64,000 bases of DNA from Symbiodinium natans. Its lineage: Eukaryota > Sar > Dinophyceae > Suessiales > Symbiodiniaceae. This document shows, piece after piece, positions 1-10,065 of this stretch; position 1 is the first letter of the stretch; each line of letters opens with the position of its first letter. The DNA is taken from positions 272,501-336,500 of the forward strand of contig CAJNDS010002317.1 of NCBI GenBank assembly GCA_905221605.1. Direction: 5' to 3'. The position numbers and the translations under genes were made by a program. The notes beneath the pieces are model-generated. The model was given only the letters and a program-made list of their open reading frames with translations, made no database searches and was not told the origin of the DNA.

Positions 1-172
1 CCGGGGAGTCTCTAGGAGTAGACGGCGAGGAGAAGAGTTTCGGGCGAGGAGAAGAGTTGAGTTTAAAATCTAACAACCCCACACCGAAGGGTCGGTCTTT
101 GACTTCAGGACATGTGGGTCTTTCGGCCGAAGGGAGTCATCCCAAGCTTTGTGCTGCCAGTGCGTTCACGTA

Positions 173-283
173 CTGTAGGGGTCGGAATAGTTGCTAATCG
201 ATTTCCCTTCTCGTCCCTTTGTAAATATACGACCATAACCCCCAAAGCCCTATTGTAATTATTCAGGCCCCTATAGTAGGGGT
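173..283 (+). repeat. MITE-like family C copy
   Basis: Begins TAGGGGTCGGAATAG and ends CCCCTATAGTAGGGG. It shares the core GTCGGAATA...CCCTTTGTAA...CCCTATT..AATTATT.AGGCCCCTA with the other family C copies in the window. Confidence 0.65.
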
Positions 284-559
284 GATTGCAGTGTCTCGGT
301 CAGGCAACGTCGCGAGAGAAGTGGGGCGTACCCAACACGACGCTGCAGGCTTAGGGTTTAAGGTTTAGGGTTTAGGGTTTAGGTTTAGGGTCTCCGTAGC
401 AGTGGTTCGGCATCATGGCATCATGCTATCCGGGAAAATGGGATCTACCCTGGTGGTCCCATGCTGTCTGGGAAACAATGGGATCTTATACAGAGGTTAG
501 GGTTTAGGGTTAGGGTTTAGGGTTGAGGGTGGGTTTAGGGTTTGGGGTGTAGGGTTTAG

Positions 560-656
560 CCGGTCGGAATAATGACTCATGTTTCCTCATGGTCCTTTGT
601 AATATAACTATACTAACCCCCAAACCCTATTCTAGTTATTGAGGCTCCTACAGTAC
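560..656 (+). repeat. MITE-like family C copy, 5' arm lost in heptads
   Basis: Carries the family C core CGGTCGGAATAATGACTCAT...CCCTATTCTAGTTATTGAGGC. Its left arm is replaced by TTTAGGG-type repeats that run directly into it. Confidence 0.6.
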
Positions 657-739
657 ACTTTCCCGTTTCCTGGCTTGTCCGAGAATGTGTGCCAGGCCAT
701 AGCAACGGCCACCAACAACATGGCGCCGGGCTGAGTTTT

Positions 740-860
740 TCTTACTGCTGGTTAGTAGGGCATGAGGGAATAAGGTACCCCATATAATCCCTTAAAGGGT
801 ACACATCGGGGGATGTACAGGGGACCTCATTCCCTCATTCCCTACTAACCAACCGTAAGT
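740..860. repeat. MITE-like family D palindrome
   Basis: Inverted arms: CTTACTGCTGGTTAGTAGGG..GAGGGAATAAGG on the left and CCTCATTCCCTCATTCCC.. with CCAACCGTAAG on the right. The second copy is at 8999-9112. Confidence 0.7.
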
Positions 861-1004
861 TTTGGGCAGCCTGCTGCTGTCGAGCCATGAGCCCACAATG
901 CGCAAGGCACACGATTCTTGCACATGGGCAGCAGTAAAAGTGGAGCTTGTGAAGTGACAGAAATTTGCAAACACTGTTGTTGTTCTCTCCGAAACACACA
1001 TGGT

Positions 1005-1084
1005 GGTTTCCGAAATTCGGGTATCTTATTGGATCCTACTGTCCGGGGATCTAAATTAGGGATCCCCTGTTTTCGTAAAGCCCC
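1005..1084 (+). repeat. MITE-like family E copy (diverged)
   Basis: TTCCGAAATTCGGGTATC...AGGGATCCCCTGTTTTCG resembles the copy at 1994-2085 in order and spacing of its TTTCCGAA, GGTAYC and TTTTCGTAAA blocks. Confidence 0.4.
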
Positions 1085-1232
1085 AGATGTCCAGCGGAGC
1101 CGCTTGCTGAGGAAGACTGTACCCTAAACCCTAAACCCTATACCCTATACCCTATACCCTATACGTTTGCTGAGGAAGACTGTGACATGGTCATGGGCTT
1201 TATTTGGAAGATCCTTCAGGATACCCGGCCTG

Positions 1233-1341
1233 CGTTCCCCCTTGTACTAGCAGTCCTTCATCGGGATTCCAATGGGGGGTATTCTAATAGGGGGTACCAA
1301 CTATCCCTACTAAGGACTCTTAGTACCAGGGGAACATCCCA
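1233..1341. repeat. MITE-like family A copy
   Basis: Left arm TTCCCCCTTGTACTAGCAGTCC, right arm ACTAAGGACTCTTAGTACCA then GGGGAACATCCCAAC. The arms are imperfect inverted repeats of each other, as in the other family A copies. Confidence 0.7.
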
Positions 1342-1545
1342 ACAGAGACCCCACAAGACCTGGGTATCTTGCATCAGTGATGTCGGGCGCTGCGTCGCTG
1401 AGTCGCTGCAGCAGTGGTCTTTGTGTGCTTTGTTTTAATGACTTTTGAGTCGAGACAAGCCCTGAAACAGTAAAGTGAATCCAGATCGGCGTTGTCATAA
1501 AAAAAAAACACCAAAAACCCAAAGCGAAGGGCTCGAGCGTGCCTC

Positions 1546-1776
1546 ATGGCCTCCCTCGGCCAGGAGAAGAAGGACAAGGAGTGGCGGCGCATTGTGAAAA
1601 CGCTGGCTTTGATCGAGGCGCTTGCACGACGAAGTGTGAAGAGAGATGGGGGAGAGAGGAAGTTTTGGGTTCCCAGCTCAATCGAGTTTTTGAGTCAACG
1701 CCGCGCAAACTGCCAGGTCATCCTCAAGTATGGCAGCGAGCGGGCAATCCAGGCTGCGACCGAGATGGTGCTGTGG
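1546..1776 (+). CDS. likely first coding exon of an unknown multi-exon gene
   Basis: Opens at ATG 1546 (MASLGQEKKDKEWRRIVKTL...) and reads about 77 codons of charged, helical, non-repetitive protein to ...AATEMVLW before GTTTTC and a TTTAGGG tract. The donor could lie a few bases earlier (a GC at 1770 gives better phase with the next exon). I do not recognise the family. Composition, lack of heptads and the flanking arrangement (CCCTAAA before, TTTAGGG after) mark it as a real exon. The gene continues in the same frame through the next five or six exons. Confidence 0.65.
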
Positions 1777-1993
1777 GTTTTCAAGAGTGTAATCAGGGTT
1801 TTAGGGTTTAGGGTGGGGTGCTTTTCACTGTTTTTTCAGTCGGTCTCGGTGCATTCCCAGAAGGCAGGGTTTGGGTTTAGGGCTTCGGGCAAAGTTGGGC
1901 CGTAAGAAGCCCGCAGCCCCAAACCGCGCACAGCAAACTCCGGCGTCCGGGCCTCTGAAAGTACGGTTTTAGGGATGTGGGGGTAGTTGCCAG

Positions 1994-2085
1994 GGTTTCC
2001 GAATTTAGGGGTACCTTATTGGGGGTCCTCATTATAAAGGAATGCGGGGGTCAATATGAAGGGTCCCTTATTTTCGTAAATCCCC
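1994..2085 (+). repeat. MITE-like family E copy
   Basis: TTTCCGAATTTAGGGGTACC...AGGGTCCCTTATTTTCGTAAATCCCC; partly palindromic, lying inside the intron between exons 1546-1776 and 2117-2197. Confidence 0.5.
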
Positions 2086-2116
2086 ATTTAAACCCCCTTG
2101 TCTGACTGCACCGCAG

Positions 2117-2197
2117 GACATTCGAAGAGACCAGTGGAGAATTCAGTGCCGCGCTTGGCTTCAAGCCTAAAGCCTACTTGCTGGATTGGAATCTCAG
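2117..2197 (+). CDS. exon 2 of the 1.5 kb gene
   Basis: Acceptor CCGCAG|G, donor CTCAG|GTTTAG. Reads TFEETSGEFSAALGFKPKAY then LLDWNLR, open throughout its 81 nt. It ends two bases into a codon, which the next exon completes. No domain recognised. Confidence 0.65.
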
Positions 2198-2436
2198 GTT
2201 TAGGCTCGATTTTTTGGGGATGACGGTTTGGAGGTTGCGGGGGGTGTAGGGTTTAGGTTTGTGCGAATTTGAGGGGTAGGGCTTAGGGTTCCACGAATGT
2301 CTGTTTAGAGGTTTTGATGGTTTGAGGTTGGGGTTTGTCCCTACACCCTAAGCCCTGACCCCTAACCCCTAAACCCTGAACCCTGAAGCCTGAAGCCTGA
2401 ACCCTGAAACCTGAACCCTACACTCAAGCCTTCCAG

Positions 2437-2524
2437 CCAGCAAGCGCCCAGGCAGTGGAAAGAGTTCCGCTTTATGGAGGAGGGCAAGGATGTCGGGGCG
2501 GGAATCCGCTCGAAGGCTGTGAGG
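2437..2524 (+). CDS. exon 3 of the 1.5 kb gene
   Basis: Acceptor TTCCAG, donor GTGGTTAGGG. Reads QQAPRQWKEFRFMEEGKDVG then AGIRSKAVR; 88 nt, entering with one base that completes the previous codon and leaving in phase 0. Flanked by CCCTAAA/CCCTGAA upstream and TTAGGG-type repeats downstream. Confidence 0.7.
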
Positions 2525-2784
2525 GTGGTTAGGGTTTGGGGTTTAGGGTTTGGGGTTTGGGATTTGGGGTTTAGGGTTTAGGGGACAGTTCTTCCGGAGC
2601 ATGAAGGTTTGAGTAGCGATGTTGAGAGCAGTGAACTACAGTTACCTAAACCAATCGTAGAAACCCCAACCCGGCTAGAAATGTTGAACCCCAAGCCCTG
2701 AGAACAATGATTCCTCCATCCTAGCCCTATCAAGTTTCAGGTACATAACCCTAAAATCTACACCCTGCACCGCTGGATCGACTA

Positions 2785-2988
2785 AACCCTAAACCCTAAA
2801 CCCTAAGCCCTAAGCCCTAAGCCCTAAACCCTAAACCCTAAACCCTAAACCCTAAACCCTAAACCCTAAACCCTAAACCCTAAACCCTAAACCCTAAACC
2901 CTAAACCCTAAACCCTAAACCCTAAACCCTAAACCCTAACCCTAAACCCTAAACCCTGAACCCTAAACCCTAAACCCTAAACCCTAAA
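2785..2988 (-). repeat. long CCCTAAA array (C-strand)
   Basis: About 200 bp of nearly pure CCCTAAA heptads with a few CCCTAAG and one CCCTAA hexamer. It ends in ACAG, the acceptor of the exon at 2992. Confidence 0.95.
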
Positions 2989-2991
2989 CAG

Positions 2992-3084
2992 CGGCGCCAG
3001 GCGGCCTCCATCCTCGAGATGCTGACGGACGAAGAGTACTTGCAGGAGGCGTCGGGCCGCCCTTCTAAAATAAATCGGTTGAAG
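2992..3084 (+). CDS. exon 4 of the 1.5 kb gene
   Basis: Acceptor ...CTAAACAG, donor TTGAAG|GTTTAG. Reads RRQAASILEMLTDEEYLQEA then SGRPSKINRLK; 93 nt, phase 0 at both ends. It is sandwiched exactly between a CCCTAAA array and a TTTAGGG array, the clearest case of the exon-at-polarity-switch pattern. Confidence 0.75.
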
Positions 3085-3163
3085 GTTTAGGGTTTAGGGT
3101 TTAGGGTTTAGGGTTTAGGGTTTAGGGTTTAGGGTTTAGGGTTTAGGGTTTAGGGTTTAGGGC
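3085..3163 (+). repeat. TTTAGGG array (G-strand) at intron start
   Basis: About eleven perfect TTTAGGG heptads starting at the donor of the preceding exon. Confidence 0.95.
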
Positions 3164-3370
3164 TAGGGTCGAGGGCTTTTGGGGCTTAGGGTCTAAGGCT
3201 TAGGAACCCCCAAACAAAAATGATAAAGCGGCCATGGGCGGCCATATTAGAGTTGAGGACATGTAGCGAAAGCGGGGAGGTGTGTTGTTTCTGTGTCGCC
3301 CCCTTATACTCCTTTAACACCCAAGGGCCCATACTTCAGAGCTCTTCAAAGAAGGTAAGGGACCCTACCA

Positions 3371-3515
3371 CTTGGAGGTTCATGATACTTACTAACCATG
3401 CAATTTTAACTGTACTCATGACCTACGCATAAGCCTTTCAAGTGCCCTAATTATGGTTCTACGTACAGTTATAAGTACAGTTATCATTGGTTATTAAGCA
3501 CCATGAACCTCCAAG
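3371..3515. repeat. MITE-like family B copy
   Basis: Arms CTTGGAGGTTCATG and CATGAACCTCCAAG are perfect inverted repeats at the ends. The interior has the family core CCCTAAT.ATGGTT and ATAAGTACAGTTAT. Lies in an intron. Confidence 0.85.
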
Positions 3516-3640
3516 GTAAGGGACCATGTAGCTCCCCCCAAAGTTTGGTTGCTCAGAGGTTTCGGGTGTTGGAGTCAGCGGAGTCTTGGGTGTTCTTGGG
3601 CATGGGGGATTCGCAGGCTTGGTGGCTGAAGATTCCGATG

Positions 3641-3728
3641 CTGCGATCCCCCATATAGTGGCAGTCCTTAATGGGCTTATAATAGGGGGTACCTTAAATC
3701 TCTATTAGGACTCTAAGGGGGAACATGT
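3641..3728. repeat. MITE-like family A copy (diverged)
   Basis: CCCCCATATAGTGGCAGTCCTTAATGGG...CTCTATTAGGACTCTAAGGGGGAACATG, matching family A arms; it lies between heptad tracts inside an intron. Confidence 0.6.
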
Positions 3729-3933
3729 CAATGAATCCTCCGTTTCGGAGTGAGTGGACTGAGCCGCGGTAGACCCGAAACCGCAAAGAGCGAGCCACAT
3801 CGTGCTGTGGAGACCATGAAGCTTCAATCTGAGCCCTAAACCCTAAACCCTAAACCCTAAACCCCCTAAACCCCTCAACCTCCAGTCTTCAAGCCTTAAG
3901 CCCCCTAAACCCCCTCCAATCCCTGAAGACCAG

Positions 3934-4053
3934 GAGAAGGATAAGGCTCAGAAGCTCCAGCAGAAGATGACGTCTGTCGGTGCGCCCGGGGCCGATGTGA
4001 AACAGGCCGTGCCGCAGCGCATCCCGGAAGCTTGCTGCTTTTTTGCTTCGTGC
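3934..4053 (+). CDS. exon 5 of the 1.5 kb gene
   Basis: Acceptor AAGACCAG, donor TCGTGC|GTATCTG. Reads EKDKAQKLQQKMTSVGAPGA then DVKQAVPQRIPEA...; 120 nt, phase 0 in and out, continuing the frame of exon 4. A donor at ACAG|GC is also possible. Lysine/glutamine-rich start suggests a helical segment. Confidence 0.6.
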
Positions 4054-4339
4054 GTATCTGGGTAGCTCTCTAAACGAGATTCCCAATTTTGGGTCCCATG
4101 CATTGTAAGCACCCTTATGATACGAATCCCCCCAAAGAGAGAGGAGCCCTCATTTTGACTAACCCATGTTGAAAGTCAGGAAGGATTGATCGAAGGGGAC
4201 TGCCGGAATGAATTGAATCCATAATGGGGTTTAGATGCCGACGCAAGCTCAGGGGTTTAGCGTTTAGGGTTTAGGGTTTAGGGTTTAGGGCCATGCAAAC
4301 ACATAATGCTGCCCCAACCCCAAAACCCTTTCACTTCAG

Positions 4340-4423
4340 AAGCCCAAGTCAGAGAACCCCTCCATTCTGATCCCAAAAAAGCCCAAAACGGCCCCAACCA
4401 GCCTGAGAAAGAAGCCCTTGGTT
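4340..4423 (+). CDS. exon 6 of the 1.5 kb gene
   Basis: Acceptor CACTTCAG, donor GTATCTC. Reads KPKSENPSILIPKKPKTAPT then SLRKKPLVV: 84 nt, phase 0 in and out, basic and proline-rich, probably disordered. Frame agrees with exons 4 and 5. Confidence 0.65.
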
Positions 4424-4565
4424 GTATCTCAGCCGGGGAGCCCTAAACTCTGAACCCTAAAACCCTAAACTCTGAACCCTAAACCCCAAACCCCAAACCC
4501 CAAACCCCAAACCCCAAACCCCAAACCCTAAACCCTAAACCCTAAACCCTAAACCCTAAACCCTG

Positions 4566-5250
4566 CTAGCTGAGTCAGCTGGATGGCAGCTAAGTCATCC
4601 TATGAAATTCAGACGTTCATGGATTGGGGACTCTAGCTGTCGCTAGCTGCTACGGAAGGGGAAGAAGCCCTCAATCCTAAACCCTAGACTCTACACCCAA
4701 AACCCTGAACCCCTAAGCTCTAGACCCTCAACCCTAAACCCGAAACCCTAAGCCCTAAGCCCTAAACCCTAAACCCTAAACCCTAAACCCTAAACCCTAC
4801 TAGCTGAGTCAGCTGGATGGCAGCTAAGTCATCCTATGAAATTCAGACGTTCATGGATTGGGGACTCTAGCTGTCGCTAGCTGCTACGGAAGGGGAAGAA
4901 GCCCTCAATCCTAAACCCTAGACTCTACACCCAAAACCCTGAACCCCTAAGCTCTAGACCCTCAACCCTAAACCCGAAACCCTAAGCCCTAAACCCTAAA
5001 CCCTAAACCCTACTAGCTGAGTCAGCTGGATGGCAGCTAAGTCATCCTATGAAATTCAGACGTTCATGGATTGGGGACTCTAGCTGTCGCTAGCTGCTAC
5101 GGAAGGGGAAGAAGCCCTCAATCCTAAACCCTAGACTCTACACCCAAAACCCTGAACCCCTAAGCTCTAGACCCTCAACCCTAAACCCGAAACCCTAAGC
5201 CCTAAACCCTAAACCCTAAACCCTAAACCCTAAACCCTAAACCCTAAATG
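4566..5250 (+). repeat. three tandem ~210-235 bp units within an intron
   Basis: The block starting CTAGCTGAGTCAGCTGGATG begins at 4566, 4800 and 5013. The units are almost identical. The first two starts are 234 bp apart and the next two 213 bp, a difference of 21 bp, equal to three CCCTAAA heptads at the end of the unit. Confidence 0.9.
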
Positions 5251-5266
5251 GCAGTGTTGTTGCCAG

Positions 5267-5324
5267 GGCGGCGGCGCCAGCGCTTTCAAGTCGCCCTTCG
5301 ATCGGGTGGCCCCCAACGCGGGCT
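5267..5324 (+). CDS. exon 7 of the 1.5 kb gene
   Basis: Acceptor TTGCCAG, donor GTAGCTCC. Reads GGGASAFKSPFDRVAPNAG; 58 nt, phase 0 in, phase 1 out. CCCTAAA array upstream, TTTAGGG array downstream. Confidence 0.65.
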
Positions 5325-6888
5325 GTAGCTCCCCAAATGGGGTTTAGGGTTTAGGGTTTGGGGTTTAGGGTTTAGGGTTTGGGGTTTGGGGTTTAGGGTT
5401 TAGGGTTTGGGGTTTAGGGTTTAGGGTTTCGGGGTTTAGGGTGTGCGGTTTTTGGTTTTTGTCTGTCAGAACTTTGGGCTTTTAGGTCTGCTAGGATGTT
5501 AGGGGTTGAGGTCAGATTTTTGGGGAAAGAGGGCCTGGCGAGGTGAAGGGGTTTTGGGGTTTGAGGGTTTCAGAGTTTGCAATGTTTGGTCTGAAAGGGT
5601 CGTTAAGGTTGCAAGGCCTTAGGTCTTCAAGGGTTGCCCCCCCCCCCCCCCCCCCCAACAAAAAAAAAGAAAAAAAGAGAGAAAACCCTACCGTAAACCC
5701 TAAACCCCCCAAAGGGTTGCGCAGGTGGTTTTTGGGCTGAGAATCGCGCTCTGGCAAGTCAGGGTCGTCCGACAACATCTGCATGCGTGGGGCATTCGAC
5801 ACATTCTCAGCATGTCCAGTCGTTTCTTTGTTTGTTGGCACATTTGCTGGGGTAGGTTGTCGGGACCAGGCGGGGAGTGGTTCAATCCAAAGCTGTGCTA
5901 TCTTAAACTCCCAGAGCAGTGCAATCCTAAATTCCTAATCCGTATACCCTCGTGCTACGAGCACGCGTTTTGCGCACGATTTTCGGTTGCGTTTTGCGGG
6001 ACCCTTTGACAAGGCCTGTGGCAGAATCGGCCCATTGTTCGTCGCCATTTTTCGGTACCTGCACAATGCCCTGAACTGCGCTTTTGGGGTCTTTTTGTTT
6101 GGGGGCGAGAGGGGGGCTGGAGGTGGGTGGGAGCGAGGATACCAGCAACGAAATACGATGCAAAACCACCCCAGTCGGGCTAAACCCTAAACCCTAAACC
6201 CCCACTTCCCCCCACCCCATCCTAAATGTTATATATTCGTGTAACATCCTCCTGCCGTCAAAGGGTACCAAGTTGCGATGAATCCTCCCACCCCTAATGT
6301 TGGACTGGCTTTAGTGGATGGGACCACTATTATGCGATTTTCCGATCCGCTTATACAGAACCCCCCATTGTTTAGGGTGGTTCACAATTATGCGATGTTG
6401 TCCCGGCTGGGGTTGAAGGGCGGGGGGCCGGGGAGCCAAAAATAAAAAAAAGTTTTGAATAAGAGACTCTGGATTTTTTTGGTGTCCAGCCTTATTTAAA
6501 TTCCTTGTAAAATGTCATTACGAAACAGGCCCCCAAACAATTTTCCAAGGGAGTAGCCCACGAGCTGCCCTGATTCGCTTTAGCAAGTTGTTTCGGTGGT
6601 CCGCATTAATGCGGAACCCCGGCGACCGTGGAGCTACAAAGCCTGGAAAGCTTAGACCCTCAAGCTTCAAGGCTTCCCCTCAACCCTCGACCCCTAGCCG
6701 CCCTACCCCCAGCCCCGTCCCAGCCCCATCCCACATTATTAAGGATCCCCGAAAACCCCAAAATTGTTTGGGGGGGGGGGGGGGGGGCCCCTACGCACTA
6801 AAGCGAGTCCAACATGGAACCCTAAAACCTAAACCCTAAACCCGGCTTTCCTCCAATGCGCCTAAACATCAACCCTACACCCTAACAG
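5325..6888. other. intron or intergenic stretch with unassigned open frames
   Basis: Holds G-strand heptads to 5440, a C17 run near 5640, and an unassigned region at 5725-6010 where both strands stay open (minus-strand reading MPTNKETTGHAENVSNAPRM looks protein-like, plus-strand less so). No family recognised. A G17 run lies near 6770. Confidence 0.4.
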
Positions 6889-6938
6889 GCGCGACGACCG
6901 TGGCGGCGGAAGCATCCGGAAGAGAGCCCGGGCCACAG
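6889..6938 (+). CDS. small exon, continuing the upstream gene
   Basis: Acceptor CTAACAG, donor CACAG|GTACAT. In the frame left by the exon at 5267 it reads ATTVAAEASGREPGPQ; another frame reads RDDRGGGSIRKRARAT. 50 nt. Confidence 0.5.
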
Positions 6939-7387
6939 GTACATAGATCGTGGCTTTCCGTGGCGTGCCAGTGGATGTAACTATTTTTTTGTTTTGTTAC
7001 GCGCTTCTTTTCCCCGAAGCCCTAAACCCGGAACCCTAAACCCTAAACCCGAAACCCTAAATCCTAGGCCCTAATGTGGGACCTGCTTTAATGTTGGGCC
7101 CCCCCCCCCCCCTGAACAGTCGGGGCGTGGATTGGGTCCTGATTACACGGCCCCGGGGGCTTATATGATTTTAATAGGGTGGAGTTTAGATATGTTTAAA
7201 AGGGGCAGCAATGCCCGGTTATCTTTTTTTTAAAGGCGCGCCACGTGGAATTTTCTTACGGCGCCCGGACGGTTCGACTTTAAAGCGGACCCTCAAACAG
7301 TCAGGGGGTCCTGAATAATTCGGCCAAATTGACTTTAAAGCGACCTCCCCTAATAAAGCAGGTCCAACATTAGACCCGAAAACCAAA

Positions 7388-7429
7388 GATGTGGAGGTGG
7401 TCTTGAAGCAAGCATCCGCGCGGCCACCA
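7388..7429 (+). CDS. possible small exon
   Basis: ACCAAAG acceptor and CCACCAG|GTATGC donor enclose VEVVLKQASARPP. The phase does not match the neighbour unless a later acceptor is used. Confidence 0.4.
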
Positions 7430-7544
7430 GGTATGCGAAAACAACCTCGCCATGTGTGCCCAACATGTTTTTTTTTTGAAAGTAGGAGAGAGGTTTAGGG
7501 TTTAGGGCTTAGGGTTTAGCGTTTAGGGTTTAGGGTTTAGGATT

Positions 7545-7632
7545 AGGGATACCCCTTTTTGGGAGGTCCCTTTAAGGGGCTTGTATTGTGTTTTTTGGGG
7601 TCTGAAAGGGTACCCCTATCTTCGGAAACACC
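7545..7632 (+). repeat. MITE-like family E copy
   Basis: GGATACCCCTTTTTGGGAGG...AAGGGTACCCCTATCTTCGG with AAACACCC, similar to 37780-37869. Confidence 0.5.
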
Positions 7633-7906
7633 CATATATCGTATCATTCCCATAACTGTCAACCCGACCCCCCGAACCCTAAACCCTAAACCCTAAACCC
7701 TAAACCCTATACCCCGCAGGCCACTTAACTACCCCCCATCTCCCCCAAACCCCTTCAAACCCTACCAAACCCTCAAGCCGGGGGGCTTGAAGCCCAAAGC
7801 CAGGTCCCTGATCCCTGAACCCTGAACCCTGAACCCTGAACCCTAAACCCTAAACCCTAAACCCTAAACCCTAAACCCTAAACCCTAAACCCTAAACCCT
7901 GAACAG

Positions 7907-7952
7907 AAAAGATAAGGTCCGCACTCCAGCCCCAGCTCGCCCGTTGCCGGCC
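7907..7952 (+). CDS. possible small proline-rich exon
   Basis: Acceptor TGAACAG after a long C-strand array, then KDKVRTPAPARPLPA, with GTGGCC as donor. G-strand heptads follow at 8007. It sits at a C-to-G switch. Confidence 0.5.
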
Positions 7953-8061
7953 GTGGCCTAAATGAGGATGGGGCTTCAGAGGCTCTATCAACCAAGTGTT
8001 CATAGGGTTTAGGGTTTAGGGTTGAGGGTTTAGGGTCAAAAGGGTTTAGGGTGTAGGGCTT

Positions 8062-8195
8062 ACTTGGACGTTCAGGGCACTTACTAACCAATGATAACGA
8101 TTCTTATCATAACGGTACTTATATCCCCATTGGGGCACTTACGGGGCTTATAAGTGGGTTATAAGTACACTTATAAACTGGTTAGTAAGTTACCC
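8062..8195. repeat. MITE-like family B copy, right end truncated
   Basis: ACTTGGACGTTCAGGGCACTTACTAACCAAT..., then ATAAGTACACTTATAAACTGGTTAGTAAG; the terminal GAACCTCCAAG arm is missing on the right. Confidence 0.7.
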
Positions 8196-8502
8196 CAAAC
8201 CCCAAACGCTAGGGACCCCCCCCGCTAGTTTTCGGACCTAGTTCTAGGCCGTCCAAAGCATCCTTTGGGATGTTTTGTGTTTGCATATGGAGTGGGGGCT
8301 TAGAACAAGCCGTGCAACGCTTGCTTCAATCATGCGAGCATGATGTGTGCAATTGAGGGGGCTGTCCCCAGCTCCCCTGCTTGTTTGAGGACCCAGTTCT
8401 AAGCCTCGCAAATGGGGGGGGGGGGGGTTGGCGCCGCCCCCCCCCCCCCCCCCCCCCCCCCCCCAAAAAATGCTGCATTTCATGGCATGTGACTACGCCC
8501 AG

Positions 8503-8564
8503 CCGTGACTGACCGAGGACGCCTGCCCCAATCTGAGGCCGACGTCGCGGCGATGGTGCGCGGG
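8503..8564 (+). CDS. small exon
   Basis: Acceptor CGCCCAG, donor GCGGG|GTGTGC. Reads VTDRGRLPQSEADVAAMVRG, 62 nt. G-strand-like sequence and then heptads follow. Family not recognised. Confidence 0.55.
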
Positions 8565-8877
8565 GTGTGCAGAATTTTGGGGTTGCGGGTTCAGGGGCCA
8601 CCCTAAACCCGAAACCCTAAACCCTAAACCCCAATTCAGGGGGTTTACATGCAGCCACCCTTCTGTAGGGGGTTCAGTGCCCTAATTAAGCTCTACCTAG
8701 ACGAAAAGGAGAGGGGATGTTGAAGCCCGCGGTTTACATATTCCGGCTCGGGGCCGACACACAGTCATCAACCCCAACGTAACGCACGAACTCGTGATCC
8801 TCAAATCCTGAATGCAAAGCCAGAAACCCTTAAACCCCAACCTAGAACAACTCTTCAATTTTGAAACCCGAACCTGG

Positions 8878-8971
8878 GGATGTTCCCCCTATACGAACAG
8901 TCCTTAATAGGGATTCTACTAGGGGGTCCGATAATCCCTACTAGGGACTGTTAGAAAAAGGGGAACATCCC
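8878..8971. repeat. MITE-like family A copy
   Basis: GGGATGTTCCCCCTATACGAACAGTCC...ATCCCTACTAGGGACTGTTAG...GGGGAACATCCC: perfect terminal GGGATGTTCCCC/GGGGAACATCCC inverted repeat. Confidence 0.85.
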
Positions 8972-8998
8972 AACCCGAACCTCCAAACCCCAACGAAT

Positions 8999-9112
8999 AA
9001 CTGTTGGGTGGGAGGGAAGGAAGGAATAAGGTACCATTTCTCCCCATATATATACCCTTCAAGGGAGTACATAGGTACCTTATTCCTTCATTCCCTCCTT
9101 ACCAACAGTAAG
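8999..9112. repeat. MITE-like family D palindrome
   Basis: AACTGTTGG...GGAAGGAATAAGGTACC...GGTACCTTATTCCTTCATTCC...CCAACAGTAAG. Arms are near-perfect inverted repeats around an AT-rich centre. Confidence 0.8.
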
Positions 9113-9177
9113 CTAAAGCCGTTTGGACTCATCAATCACCGACCGCGGTGAGGGCCCCAACGACGCACCGAAGCCGT

Positions 9178-9240
9178 AAACCCTAAGCCCTAAGCCCTAA
9201 GCCCTAAGCCCTAAGCCCTAAACCCTAAACCCTAAACCCC
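9178..9240 (-). repeat. CCCTAAG then CCCTAAA array
   Basis: A run of CCCTAAG heptads switching to CCCTAAA: a locally homogenised variant. Confidence 0.9.
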
Positions 9241-9263
9241 CAACACCCTCAACGCACCCACAG

Positions 9264-9290
9264 CCTGCAGCCCTCAGCCCATGAATCCAG
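9264..9290 (+). CDS. micro-exon
   Basis: Acceptor CCCACAG, donor ATCCAG|GTTAGT. 27 nt reading LQPSAHES; needs two bases before and leaves two, the same phase as the next exon. Confidence 0.5.
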
Positions 9291-9506
9291 GTTAGTGTCG
9301 CAAGTTAGAGGTTAGAGTCTGACAGGCATGACACTGCTTATGAAAGGTTCAGTGCTCAGTGGTCAGGCTTGAATCCCCTCCCCCTAATACGAACCCCCCC
9401 CCACCCCCCCTCCTCTTGAATGGTCACATTCTACTGCTGTTCCTGTATAGGGGAGATGTAATTATTAGGGGTAGAGGGGATTAACTTTTGTGAGGCCGCA
9501 CTGTAG

Positions 9507-9560
9507 CTTAGAGAAGAGCTCGCAGGTGCAGCTCTTCATGAATATGACCAACGAGAGCAG
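9507..9560 (+). CDS. small exon
   Basis: Acceptor CTGTAG, donor GAGCAG|GTTGAC. Reads LEKSSQVQLFMNMTNES, 54 nt, phase 2 in and 2 out, in register with exons 9264 and 10066. Confidence 0.65.
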
Positions 9561-9894
9561 GTTGACTGCGCAGGACTCTTGTTCTTTCCGCGCTTGCTGC
9601 TGGGGGCTCTTGGGGTTTAAGTTTAAGGCTTATAGGGTCTAACGCTACTTCAAGGCCTAAGCCCCAAACCATTTGAGGTTTGAGAGGTCCTCCGGAGACA
9701 AATGGAGCCAAGGTTGTTTTTATGTCGAATTTAGCTCATGCTACTGCCCCCAAAACCCCTCAAATCATGCACCACAACCAACGCCCACACCTTACAACAG
9801 ACGGTGAACTTGACAGAGTCGGCCAGGCCTTGGCTACAAGATCCCTTATTGTCCCCTACACCCTCAACCCTAAACCCTGCACCCTCAACTCAAA

Positions 9895-10040
9895 ACCCAA
9901 GCCCTAAGCCCTAAGCCCTAAGCCCTAAGCCCTAAGCCCTAAGCCCTAAGCCCTAAGCCCTAAGCCCTAAGCCCTAAGCCCTAAGCCCCAAGCCCCAAGC
10001 CCTAAGCCCTAAAGCCCTAAGCCCCAAGCCCTAAACCCTA
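9895..10040 (-). repeat. CCCTAAG array
   Basis: About 17 CCCTAAG heptads with a few CCCCAAG and CCCTAAA, just upstream of the exon at 10066. Confidence 0.9.
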
Positions 10041-10065
10041 CACCCTAACCCTATCACTCCCACAG

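Larger units (their letters stand above)
1..1545. other. gene-free repeat region upstream of first exon
   Basis: No convincing coding exon is seen. The stretch holds telomere-like heptads, palindromic elements of families A, C, D and E (listed separately), and an imperfect direct repeat at about 421-446 and 459-486 (CATGCT..C.GGGAAA..TGGGATCT). The last 100 bases before the ATG at 1546 lack heptads and include an A10 run, so this could be a 5' leader, which is an inference. Confidence 0.6.

Noticed and set aside
4566-5250. CRISPR-like array
   Set aside because: Units are 213-234 bp contiguous tandem copies without short repeats and unique spacers.
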